NCBI RefSeq assembly: GCF_947242115.1 | Contig: NC_074720.1 | Location: 29,044,645 to 29,108,644, forward strand | From: Biomphalaria glabrata | Taxonomy: Eukaryota > Mollusca > Gastropoda > Planorbidae | DNA: 64,000 bases | Direction: 5' to 3' | In this document: piece after piece, positions 46,233-57,909 of the stretch | How positions within the stretch are numbered: the stretch's first letter is position 1 | How the letters are laid out: each line of letters opens with the position of its first letter | The notes under the pieces: generated by a model | Databases searched by the model: none | What the model saw: only the letters and a program-made list of their open reading frames with translations | Told to the model about the DNA's origin: nothing | Program-made: the position numbers and the translations under genes

Positions 46233-49200
46233 ATGGATGAGTGCAATCATAATGTGAATGTAGATGAGGTAATAATTGATAAAAATGACTAAATTTCACT
46301 AAATTTGTAAATTCACTGAATAAATAAAAAATTGGCCTAAGACTAAATCATGATACTTAGAGTAACTAGTGTCTAGATCTAGATTATTCTAGATCTACTA
46401 GTCTAGTATACTTAATATAGAATAGTGTATAAGTATAAATTATAAATACTTAAATATATAGATCTACTGTTTCTAGATAATTCTAGATCTAGTTAATGAA
46501 TTTCATTGAGTTATTACAGACACAGGCCATGATAACCGAGCTCAAAATAATATTGTAGTTATGATGGAGTGAGAATCGGTTATCATTATAATTATAAATA
46601 TGATTATGGTCACATTAGTTTTGTTGTCATCCCTGTCCATTGGCGTCTGTGGAACAGCCAACCAACCAACTAGGTCACATCCAAGCATCAAACAAATTAA
46701 CCAACCAACCAACCATCCATCCAGTCATCCACAATCAACTAACCTACCTACACCATCAAACCAGCTAGTAAGCCATCCATTCAGCCAACCAACCTACCAA
46801 CACCATCAAACCATCCAACCTACCATCAACAGCAAACCAACAACATCCAATCATCAAACACCCTAATTAGAACACAACCATCCAACCAACCATCCATTCA
46901 GCCAACCGAAACCTACCTACCACTGCCAACAAACCACAGCAATCCATCAATCAAATCAACCAACAATACATCCAACCAACCATAATCAACCAACCAACTT
47001 TAGATCAAACATGTTGCTCCATGCATATCATTTTACCAAACATGGTGAAGCCCTGGTGATGCGGCATATTCTAACTTTCTTTAAAACTGTTGACTATTTA
47101 ACCTTTTGTGTTCTGAATATTTTTTTTTTTCTAAATATCATAATATGCTCTTTCAAATGTTTTTAAAGTTATAGTTAGTATTCTCTCTTAAAAATACTAA
47201 GAAATAAGTGTCCGACAAGCATTCAATGTTTAATCTATCTTCATTTATTTTGCACCAACATTATTTAGGCTGGTACTGAGAAGTATTTTTTAAAATACAA
47301 GTCGTTGCAGAAACTCTTTTAATAACAACATAAAGTGATTGTCATAACAAAAATTATCTTCTGACTTCATATTCTTTAGCCTTTATTACAAAGAATAATG
47401 CAGTTCAATTTTTTCCATTGGTATATATGTAAAAGTAAATTTTTTTTTAGTATTAATATATTTGCCATGAGTAACTATATATGCATTTTTTTTTCAAAGA
47501 CGTTTTGTTTTAAATAATCTGAAATTGTATAAAGATAGTATATTAGTCCTCAATAGTATTGTTTTTAAATGTGTAATATTATTAGATTCTACTCTGTTTC
47601 TCAACAAAAAAAATAAACATTGAGGGCTAGAGATTTTTTATTTATATATACTTTTATCTATTTGTGAAATTAACAATCTTTACTTATATTTATATCATAA
47701 TCTTGGTTTAAAAGGAACATCCAAGAACTCTGATCCCATCCTTGTGTCGACAGTTCTATGACCTCGGCTGGGTGACTGGAACTGGTGGTGGAATAAGTAT
47801 CAAATCAAAGTAATTTTTTTTTATTAAATAAATTATTAAGTTGTATTAATTTATGTCTATTTTCAACTTTTCATTAAACAATTAGCAATCATTACACCTA
47901 AATTCATAATGTTCATTAATGTTAGGGATAGGATTACAGATCTCCATTTACATAACTATTGTTAAAAAATGATGTCTGCACATATTTTTCTTTGGCATCA
48001 CTCTAGCTTGTGCAAAGATTATTTTTATTTTGTAAAATTTTAAAGGTTCAAAGCTAAAATATTATTTATTTCTGTGGTGATAATCAACATAAAATCTAGA
48101 CTAACAGTACTAATGCAGAATTGCTATTGAGAGAAAAGAATTAGACAAACATAAACCATGAACTTTCTTCTTGGCAACTTTTAATACTAGCGACACCATG
48201 CACTAGTTTGCCACTTCTTTTTTTTTATAATGAATCTATATGGTTATGTCAGATCTGTGTTTCTGCTATGTAATATTGTCAGGTCTATGGTTCATATCTT
48301 GGTCAGGGGTGGCCTAATTTTGAGCATTAGAATTATTTTTAAAATTTTTTCTTAGTTTCTATACCTCCACTCAGGTAGCCTCAGATAAAGGCTAGCATGT
48401 TTTGAATTTAAACCAGCGGTTCTCAACCATTTAGGCTCGGCGACCCCTTTTTACAATACCCCACTCTGCCGCGCCCCCCCCTCCCCCGCAAACAGACACA
48501 GCAATAGAAGAATAGACAAAAACAATCCATTTTTTATGGTCTTATGCGACCCCTGGCAAATCGTCAATCGACCCCCAAAGGGGTCGCGACCCACAAGCTG
48601 AGAACCCCTGATTTAAACCTAAGCTTGAAAAAAGTTATTTTTATAGTCTTCATTTTGTTCTCAGCCAGCAGTTCTCAACTTTTATAGTTCTGCGACCCTT
48701 TTACTATTATGAACTTTAAGGAAATCCCAACTATGAAATAATTATTTTTTAAGACTTAGTAACTGTGCTTTTGCTAATGTTATAAAATTAAAATCACAGT
48801 GTATATTTTGATTGTTAAAAACGGGACACTTTAAATAAAAGAGTTATTTATGTAAAAAAATAATTCAATTCAATGACAAATAAATTAAATTTATCATTTA
48901 TTTGCTTTTCTATTGTGTATTCACCATATTCATGTTGCATATTTAAAAAAAAAAAGCCAAAGGCTAAACTGTTTCTGTTTCACAAAATCAGAATTTTTTG
49001 GGGCATTTTTTTTGTTACTAAAGCACAACAAGTGTTGTGTTGCATCAAGTCTTCTGTATTTAGATTTGAAATGATGTAGTTGTTCCAAGAGGTTATCAAA
49101 AGAGAAATGGGTGTTTAAAATCCACATCATTATCTAGCTCATGTGAACTGTTAATAATATTTTATACGACTACAAATAAAATGTTTGTAATCATCCAGAT

Positions 49201-52200
49201 TTAATTGTTTGCAACATCTATCCTCAAATAACAATTATATTTTATAAATATCAATGTATAATGTCAAGATCAACACATCAGAAGAATGAAAACCCTTATT
49301 TCTGATTGTCCTAGGTGACCCCTGACAAATTGTCATACAAACCCCCAAGGAGGTTGTAACCACAGGTTGAGAGCCACTAATTTTAGCTTATAATATCTCA
49401 ATTTTTTATATTTCAATTTGCATTATTTTTATTTGTTGTAAATTACAGTGATGAAATTTATATAGCACCTTCTGGTGTACAGAAAGAAAGAATAAAGGTA
49501 AATATTTATAAACATTCTAAGCATTTCATTTCTAAACATTATGTTAGATTTGAAAAAGAAGTTTCAACTTTAAATATTATATCTCTGTTGTCATATGGCT
49601 AATGTCAGTATTGATAAATATATTCCACTGTAGTATAATGATAATGTACTTGGTCATTCCCTCCCTTTTTCTTTGTATTCAACATTTGTTGACACCACCA
49701 ACTCTTGTAAATATGTCACCATGTCATTGTTCAAATGAGGCTGTTGTCTGACCCCTATGTGATCAACCATTCTTTGTTGTAGGTAGCCAACTGGTCTTTA
49801 TATTCTTTATATATAGGGGCTTGCATCTATACACATCTATGTATTGATATCTTTTTTATATAATGTATTGGTGATAAATTGTATTCTTACTTCAGAGTTA
49901 ACCAATAATTTCTAATCTATCATTTTTGTTTTAGCCAGAAGATATATTTGTTCAAACTATAGATGAAAAAGATATTTACTTACCTCCTCCATCCAAGAAG
50001 CTCAAGAAGAGCCAGTGCACTCCCTTGTTTATGAATGCTTATACCATGAGGAGTAAGTAGGAGAATATCAGGACTACCAATTTTATTTTTACCAACAATC
50101 TATAATATACAATATCACACAAAATACAAACTTTAACCACAAACTAACTTGCACATCTATACTATATTGTTATAAATACCCTATGCTACATGGAACCTAG
50201 AAATCGATTTGACTTAATCCTTTTGACTCCCAGGGGAGCATAGGGCAGCAACATTGTTTTCTATCAGACTCTGTTCTGGGCTTGGTTGAGTCCATGTCTA
50301 TTCTGCTGTCTTCTTGTTCTACTGAACTCCTCCATGTTTGTTTCTCAATTTCTCCTGAGGTTTTCAGTCTAGGTGTCTGCTATGCTCTATCATCTCCATT
50401 TGTGCCTTTTGATTTCTTGCTCTACTGTTGTTAGCTGGGTTGTTTCTCACAAACTTTAGAGATTTTGTTCTATCATGTAACACCCATTCTATGTTACAAA
50501 CATTTGTTGGTGAATGCTTGGAGCTTGTCTTTAATACTACTTGTTACTGTCCAAGTCTCTGCACCACATAAAGAACTGATTTTATATTTATATGGGAGAC
50601 ATGGTTTATTGTGTAGGGACAGTGCTTTTGACTGCCAGTTTGGCTGTACAGTATTAAAATGATGTCTAGCCTTATTGATTCAATTTTTAACATATGATTT
50701 ACTTTTTCCTCTCTTTGTTTATGCTGCTTCCAGTTATACAAAGTTATCAGTTTCTACCAGGTTTTCTCTTCAGAGCTGAAGTGGAGTTTCTTGGGTGTCA
50801 TTTATTCTCATCACCTCAGTTTTCTTTTTGTTCATTTTTAAACCAGTCTTCTCTGCTTCTACTGCGAGTTTGTCTGAGTGTGTTGTAGTTATTGTGAAAG
50901 AGGCAGATATCAACTGCAGAATTCATATCAAAAAGCTGTTTTGTCAGACTCCATTGTATGCCTGTGTTGCCAGCTGTTGACCCTTCTCATTATCCAGTCT
51001 ATTACCAATAGGAAGATTGTTTGGGTAAGCAAGCAGCCTTGTCTATCTTCATTTCAAAAGAGTTTGTCAGCTTTCCTTTGTTGATTATTAGGCAATTTGA
51101 GTCTTCATAAAGATGTTGAATAATAGTGATGAATTTATATGCTATACCATAATGACTATGTGGTCTGTGCATGAAAAAGTAAGAATTGAATGTATCCTCA
51201 ATTTTATTTAAGTTTAGATACAATGATTGAAAGGAATGTGGTGGTGTAAAGGGGTGGTTTGCTCTGTCACAATGATTTTTTTATCAGATTTAAAAGAAGT
51301 TACAATGTGCAGAGGCTGTCATAGCCCTTGCCTGCTACATTGCAGCTCTGTCATTGTAGAAAGAAGAACTAGTGCTAAAAAAAAAAAGAAACTAGTCAGC
51401 ATAGGTGAAGAAATGGAGTGAATTTAATTTCTTATTTTTTAGGATTTAATTAGATATCTGAGTTTCATTGAATATCTAAGATAAAGTTTTGTAATTATCC
51501 TTTTTACATAAAAAAGCCCTTTGGTCCTGTTTGTAAAACATTCTAAAATAAAAGGTCATTATACATCAATGAAAAAAAATGTAGAAGTATTGGAAGTTTT
51601 CATTAGTAGAACACACTCCAACTACAGATGCTGGCAGTGTCATCCACACTCATTCCAAATCAGCAGTACTGGCAACACTCATCTATCCAGGCAAAGAGTT
51701 TCGCATCACTCATCAAGAAATGATTAAAGGCATCAAAAAGTGCTCATCAGGTAGCGTAGTTTCTGTCTGTCTATAGAATAGAACATTTTTATCATATAAA
51801 TCTATCATATCTGTTTTGTAAATAATCTATTTAATGATATGCATCATATTTATCTTCAATTTAATCATATATCAATCATCATCAATTGAAGCATATACAA
51901 AAATCATGTTATCAATTTAATAATATAGATGAATCATTTTATGAATCCATATAATGATATACACCATTCTTATCATCATAATTTTTTATTGCTCACATCA
52001 TCACTTTAGAGAAATAAACAATATTATGATTTTCCAGGAGAGTATTACAGATATGATGAAGAGCTGGTGGTTCCAATTGTAGAAAATACACCTTTTGAAA
52101 GAGACTTAAAGGTGCGTCACGTAAACAACAAATTCATGTTAAACATATTTTAATTGCATAACATTTATTCAATGAACCATTAAGTAAGTTAAAAAGTCTA

Positions 52201-53626
52201 AATAAGACCTGTAATTAAACAAAATCCAATCTCATTTTGTTCCTCACTTCTATTTGTCACTGCTATCAAATGATTACAAAATGTCTCAGTTTATTTGTTA
52301 GTTCTATTTAGTTTTGTGCTATATATTTAACCCATTAGTAAGCTAAAACTTGTTCTGAGGCATTTTACGTCTCAAGAGACACTTTTTTCCCTTTGCAACT
52401 TCTTGTGTGGCTAAAGAGGCCAATCTTTGATACACAGCTGCAGTCAAAGGTTGGGCATCTGTAATCACCAGGTGCTGTTGCATTTTCACCCTACTTTCTA
52501 TTACTATTATGTATGTATGGTATCTGCAAACCAGGACCCTTCATGCTCGCTCTCCATGTAACTCTATCCGATAACTCTTTTTCCCAACTGTTTGTGTCGA
52601 TTTCAAAGAGCTTTATGTTGCGTTTGTATACACCAGTTTACCTTTAAAGTGGACGAGCAGCAGCTCACCTGCTTTCTGTTAAAACTTGTATTAATAAATA
52701 AATCCATTCATTTATTTACCAAACAGATTTTCTTTTCTTCAAAGGGTTGCAGTTATTATCTTTGGATCCAGTTTATTTTGTTGATAATTGCAATGCTTAG
52801 AACTTGTCCACTACTTGCTCTCAAAGGCTGGCTAGCACAGATGACTCCATCTATTAATCTTAGAAATGTTTGGTAGCAAGTGGACCTACCAAAAGCAGAT
52901 TAAGAAAAGTTTCAGTTTTACAACTTTGTATATTTGTAGGTGTTGTTAATTGTTAAAATTATATATATATATATATATTTAAATAATTGTTTTGTTTATA
53001 TTTTTCTTGTCAGGCTGCAATGGCTGAAGCAATGGAGGATTATCCAGAGACCTGTGCAGTGCTGGTTAGAAGACATGGAGTTTACGTTTGGGGTGAGACT
53101 TGGGAAAAGGCAAAGACAATGTAAGTGTTTTATCTTGACAAGAAGGGATGAGTTCACATAAGCGGCTGAGTTTATGAATATTGAAAGTTTGTCAATATCT
53201 AGCTTCTGTTATTCACACCTATGACTTTTCATTAACCCAATTGTGTACTTCATTCTTTTTATTGATATATTACTACTACAAGTCCCAAGTGATGTAATCA
53301 AGTCAAAAAGGAAAAGCTCTATTCGAATGTAATTACACCCTCATGATCATCTTGCTAAAAAAAATATCAAATCTGTCCTTTGACTTTCATAGGTTTCCAA
53401 ACAATGGCAGGCAGCCGCAATCTAGGTCATTGCATGAAACACACAAACTCTCTTAGTTATCATGTTTAATGTTATGTTGTTTTTTTTTTACTTTCTCAGG
53501 TGTGAATGCTATGATTATCTTTTTGACATGGCTGTTCAGATGAAGTCACTAGGCCTTAATGCTACTGATATACCAACGCTGCCCATATGTGCATATGTTA
53601 GTAAATCATCAGGAGATGTGAAATAG
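46233..53626 (+). CDS. APIP: Methylthioribulose-1-phosphate dehydratase (complete, 8 exons)
   Basis: APIP is a cytosolic zinc enzyme of the methionine salvage pathway. It dehydrates 5-methylthioribulose-1-phosphate, and in mammals it also binds APAF1. Exons: 46233-46268, 47715-47809, 49449-49497, 49935-50052, 51628-51750, 52038-52111, 53014-53120, 53500-53626; all GT-AG, phases join to 242 aa, the human length. It is a class II aldolase fold. Zinc ligands His106 and His108 (VIHTHSK) and His186 ([10 protein letters not shown]), catalytic Glu130 (THQEMIKG) and Cys88 ([15 protein letters not shown]) are all present, as is [11 protein letters not shown] (about 27-37). The first exon codes for 12 residues only ([12 protein letters not shown]), shorter than the human leader. 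The C-terminus runs past the mammalian end as an unconserved SKSSGDVK tail. Intact active site and full length indicate a working enzyme. Confidence 0.96.
46655..46995 (+). repeat. CCAA/CCAT simple-repeat tract in APIP intron 1
   Basis: An irregular tract of ACCAACCAACCATCCATCC-type tetramers with CACCATCAAACC blocks. An 88-residue frame over it is a by-product of the repeat. Confidence 0.9.
48414..48610. mobile_element. hAT MITE, 197 bp, in APIP intron 2
   Basis: Ends CAGCGGTTCTCAACC and the inverse of CAGGGGTTCTCAGC form the TIRs. ATTTAAAC flanks both sides exactly (48406-48413 and 48611-48618). The interior has GGCGACCCC and GGGGTCGCGACCC blocks typical of this MITE type. Confidence 0.94.
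48667..49375. mobile_element. Older, longer relative of the neighbouring hAT MITE
   Basis: The left end CAGCAGTTCTCAAC is followed by CTGCGACCC. The right end GGTTGTAACCACAGGTTGAG closes with AGCCACTA, and GGTGACCCCTGACAAATTGTC precedes it, as GCGACCCCTGGCAAATCGTC does in the 197-bp copy. The 710-bp span and heavier divergence suggest an older, less deleted copy. No clear target duplication is seen. Confidence 0.7.
50200..51230 (-). mobile_element. Decayed LINE, RTE-like, in APIP intron 4
   Basis: The plus strand text CCCAGGGGAGCATAGGGCAG matches 20640-20660, the 3' coding end of the RTE-like LINE. Further right the minus strand still suggests the post-RT segment (an LKMNKK-type start near 50840) and the RT stretch near 51010-51140 ([15 protein letters not shown], compare the DGSSCQV region of other copies). 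It is antisense to APIP and full of stops. Confidence 0.7.
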
Positions 53627-54894
53627 TAGAGAATTGTCAATACAATACAGATTTCCAATTGAGGAGATCCTCCTCATCAGTTTGAGCTCTCTGTGACCAG
53701 CAACTTTGTGCCTTTTTTAAACAAATTTCCCTATGACAACCAGTGGAGAAGGGTTGACATGATTTATTTTGCACAATAATCAGAATACATATCTGTCTGT
53801 TTGTTTAAATTTATTGTATTTCTGGTGGTAGTTGAGCTCATTCAGAGCTAATTCTTTTTTTTTATTTTCTTCTTTTTATATAGAGCCTTACAAAGATAGG
53901 GAAGTTAATTGTGGCAACACCAATCATTGACATTTGATTAAATTTAAAGCTCTGGAACATTTCTGGCAATACACCTCTAAGTTGTATAGGAGTTTATTTT
54001 AGTGTTAATTATTTTGTGTGTGCATTTAATGGGACCAAAAAGATGAAGTGCTTGGCTACTGAGCCTTATAATGGCCTACTGATTTGAATCCTACTGAAGG
54101 ATAGACTATTTACTTGGAACATATCAGGTTGAGTCCACCAGCTGTTATATCTATATGTTCAGATAAAAAATGTGTTCTACTGGCCACAAAACAAACACCC
54201 TGAAATACTGTGAGCCGCAAAACACCCTGAAATACTGTGAGCCGCAAAACACCCTGAAATACTGTGAGCCACAGAAATGTATTTTTTTCCCATTACTGGC
54301 AGATAATTTTAGCAATATTTCTTGAAGGAAAACCTTTTATAAAAATAAAGACACATCGCACCCCAACAGCAGTTATTGTACTAGGCATCAGATACATTCC
54401 ACCCTTAGCAGATATTGTTATAAGATACCTTCATTTCTTAACAGTGGCTATTGTACTAGGCATGGATACATTCAACTCTAGATATTGTTTTATAATAATA
54501 ATAGGCATCAGCATATTGATTCTCTCTAGCATGTGTATACTTCAGGGTAAAATGATTTATTCTAGTAGAACATAAAGGTTTTGATAATAGATATCTAAAA
54601 TAAATGTCATTTTGTGGAAAAAGAAATTCCTCCTTTGATAGTGTCTGAACAGTAACATTTTTCTAGCATGAATATATTACATCCATTATTTTAAAAAAAA
54701 AGCCATTAGTGAGGATGACAGAAGACACGGGTTACTTCTTTAATGTATGTGTGTGACACAGGTTACTTCTTTAATGTATGTGTGTGACACAGGTTACTTC
54801 TTTAATGTATGTGTGTGACTTGTTATCCAAGAAAAAGATGTTACCTATAGCATTTATTTGTTTAACATATCTTCCAGGTTGTTTTTTTTGAGCT
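53627..54894 (+). other. APIP 3' flank with two short tandem arrays
   Basis: Possible polyadenylation signals AATAAA lie at 54344-54349 and 54599-54604, so the 3' UTR may be about 0.7-1.0 kb. It contains three 27-bp units (CACCCTGAAATACTGTGAGC, 54190-54270) and, downstream, three 31-bp units (GTTACTTCTTTAATGTATGT, 54725-54825). Confidence 0.6.
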
Positions 54895-55546
54895 CATTTT
54901 TAGCGGCCCCCGTAAGGGGAAAAAGCCGCTATTAGGTTTGTGCAAAATGTCCGTCTGTCCGTCTGTCCGTCTGTCCGTCTGTCACACTCAGATCTCGAAA
55001 ACTAGAAGAGATATGAAAAATATTATTTCATCATTAAATCCGGCTTGAAAAGTTTAGGTGCAACGGCTACTTTTGGTTTTCTAAAAGCAAACCGTTTAAT
55101 TTATAAAATTAATTATGCAAGCGATTTTTTCATAAAAATACACCTATTCTAAAACAATTACGTAAATGTAAGGGAGGCAATGTTACAATATGCTAACAAA
55201 GATGGACAATTTTTGTGTATTTTCAGTATCACTAAGTCAAATATATTTTTAAAATGTACAGGAAATGTTTACAACAAATACAAATAATAGTTAAAGACGT
55301 TTTTTCTGGTCAACTAGCTGCTAAAATTAAAAGAAAACATTTCTGTTTGTTTATAAAGGCTAATAATGCACTTTGTATGTAAATATCACGCACATTTTTT
55401 TAAATGGACTTTTTATGCAGCGATTTTCGTGCAGTAGCGTAACGTCGCAACATGATCAGGTGCTAAACCAATTCCTTAAACTTTTTTTAAAAATCAGATT
55501 TTATTTATTTTTTGTTTAGTGCCCCCATCCAAATAAAAGAAGCTTA

Positions 55547-56627
55547 TTTTTGTGCGTTTTGTCTGTTGGTCGGTCTGTCCGTCACGATTAGATAAAAAAA
55601 ACTAAAACTCTAAAAGCTATTGAAAATCTGATTTACCCTTTAATGTTCCTCCCATAACATATCAATAGTTTTAAGTATCTAAAATTGATTGTTCCGGATT
55701 TTTTTGTGCAAAACTAATCAACGCCAACAAATGTTTGTTTGCTCTTCTAACTTATATTACATTCAATTTCCATGCTTAAACGTTGCAAAAACACATTATC
55801 AATAATATGTTGTTCCGTTTTTTATGTAAATAGCATATTAATGCTAAATCATAATCTCTATACTGACTTATATTTCATTAAGTGTAAAAATGTTCCGGAT
55901 ATTGTTTTATAAAACATGAATTATGCCTAATGATTGTTTGAAATCGCATAAGGCTTTTAAAAAAAGTAATTTACTAGAATTGATTACTGAAAATTACTTT
56001 TTAGACATTTAATTTTCTTGTAAAACATAACATAGAAGTTTTGTAATCGATAAAGAAAGTTCCGGATTTTGTTTCTTACAAATCGTCGCCAGAAATTTCC
56101 GAATTTATTTAAAAATCTACTAACGCCAAATAATTGTTTGAACTCCCTCTTCTAATTAATAAACAAATAATCTTCTCATTTACGAAATAATGTTTTTACG
56201 GATTTTTATGAAAAATATTTTAACTCACTACTCTCTTACAGTACATTTAACTTTCTACCTAAAACATTAAAAAATCTAATTATCGTTAATATTATGTTCC
56301 GATTTTTAAGGAAAACAGAATCCAAACATCAAAGTAAGGTATGAAAATCTCTCCACGTGGCTGTAGTACATCTAATTTTTATACGAGACCATCCAAAAAA
56401 TTTAATTAACGGTATTACATTTATCTGAAATTCTCTTTTTCTTTTACTATTTATACAAACATCCGGAACAATCTATTATATAAACTTTTCAATTGTGTTC
56501 ATACCTAAAAATTATTGCGATGTTTTGAAACGTAAAATAAAGGTTAATCAATTTTTAATAACTTTTAGTTGTTTTTTTTATATCAAGATAACGGACAGAC
56601 CGACTGACAGACAAAACGCAAAAACAA
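55547..56627. repeat. Fold-back unit with long inverted ends
   Basis: The left end TGCGTTTTGTCTGTTGGTCG and continuing GTCTGTCCGT is the inverse of ACGGACAGACCGACTGACAG plus ACAAAACGCA at 56591-56620. The match carries on into A/T-rich sequence on the inner side, about 60-70 bp in all. The interior has several GTTCCGGATTT motifs (about 55690, 55890, 56058, with weaker ones to 56470). Non-coding. Confidence 0.75.
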
Positions 56628-56659
56628 TGTGGCTTTGATCCTTTTTAAATAATATCTAT

Positions 56660-57320
56660 TAGAACTCAGTGCACCAATGTCTATGAACCCTCGTTAAATA
56701 TCTCGTGTAAATAAAGACATTTTTTTTTATGGTACCGGTACTAGCCTATTGTGAGGTAAAGGAATTTTTTTTCTTTGACGTCATATGAATGGACTCTTTA
56801 AATGTAATGTTAAAAGAACGCACTCGGTGCACCAATGTCTATTAACCCTAGAAAAAATTGCTTGTATTAATGAAAACATATTTTAGTCTAACTAAGCCGT
56901 GTGACGTAGTGTTTTTTTTCCTTTGACGTCACATGGAATGAATTCTTTAAATGAAATGCTAAAAGAACGCACTCGGTGCACCAATGTCTATGAACACTCG
57001 AGAAATGGCTCGTGTTGATAAAGGTGATTTTTAGTCTAGCTAGGCCTTGTGACGTAGTGTTTTTTTTTCCTTTGACGTCATATGGAATGAATTCTTTAAA
57101 TGAAATGCTAAAAGAACGCACTCGGTGCACCAATGTCTATGAACACTCGATAAAAGGCTCTTATAGATGAAGGCGATTTTTAGTCTAGCTAGGCCGTGTG
57201 ACGTAGTGTTTTTTTTTTCCCTCTGACGTTATATGGAATTAATTCTTCAAATGAAATGAAAAAAGAACTCGGTATAGTAATGTTTATTAAGCCTCGTTAT
57301 GTGACTCGCGTTTAAAAAAG
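56660..57320. repeat. 149-bp tandem repeats, four to five units, each with a TGACGTCA-type site
   Basis: The landmark AAAGAACGCACTCGGTGCAC starts at 56813, 56962 and 57111, then a weaker copy at 57262; a first worn unit begins near 56660. Each unit has GTGACGTAGTG and TTTGACGTCAYATGG. Confidence 0.9.
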
Positions 57321-57654
57321 GAATGATATCTTGATTTAGATCTAATCTAGATTTTTTAAACTAGATCTAGATTTTTATTACAGTATATCTACGATCTGGA
57401 TTTATATTCTAATTAAAATTATTTTAGAGTCTAGATCTAGAATTTCTAGATCTAGTTTAGACTAAAATAGACTAGATTAAGATGTAGAATTTCAATTTCT
57501 AAACTTAAAGTGTAAAAAAAAAGTGTAGATTTTCATTTCCAAACGTTTTGATCAATATTGTAATGTTTTAATATACTAAAACTAATCTACTATTTTTTTT
57601 TATTAAATTTAAATTTACGGCAAATGAATCTTTGAAACATTATTACTTTTGACC

Positions 57655-57890
57655 ATCGGATGGCTGCCTGGTCGTGCGGTTTGCGCGCTGGACTGTCGTT
57701 CAGATTTATGGATGGCCCAGGGTTCAAACCCTGCCCGCTCCCATCCCCCGTCATCCTGCGGGAGATTTGGACTAGGAAGTAATTATCTTCAACTCTGAAG
57801 GAACATCCAAAACGTGTAAAACATTTTACATCAAAATTAAATCACCTCTTGAATATTATTTGCGAATATGCGACAGGGATCCGACTTCGA
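57655..57890 (+). mobile_element. tRNA-derived SINE, second family
   Basis: GGCTGCCTGGTCGTGCGGTT resembles a tRNA 5' half with an A box, and GGTTCAAACCC is a good B box. The body that follows (CGGGAGATTTGGACTAGGAA, CTCTGAAGGAACATCCAAAA) is not tRNA. This head-plus-body form is that of a SINE, not a tRNA gene. Confidence 0.75.
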
Positions 57891-57909
57891 CGGGGGCCGC
57901 CTCTGAGTT

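Larger units (their letters stand above)
54903..57900. mobile_element. Composite non-coding repeat bounded by GCGGCCCCCGT ends
   Basis: Left end GCGGCCCCCGT (54903-54913) and right end ACGGGGGCCGC (57890-57900) are inverted. Just inside the left end is a (TCCGTCTG)n run (54947-54981). Inside lie a fold-back unit (55547-56627), a 149-bp tandem array (56660-57320) and a SINE. No open frame is recognisable. The short termini make the outer boundary tentative; it may be several repeats side by side. Confidence 0.5.

Noticed and set aside
46600-46866. 88-residue frame with [10 protein letters not shown]-like text
   Set aside because: Purely a translation of the CCAA/CCAT simple repeat inside APIP intron 1.
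57655-57740. Possible tRNA gene (good B box GGTTCAAACCC)
   Set aside because: The acceptor and anticodon arms do not pair convincingly and a SINE body follows directly; treated as a tRNA-derived SINE.
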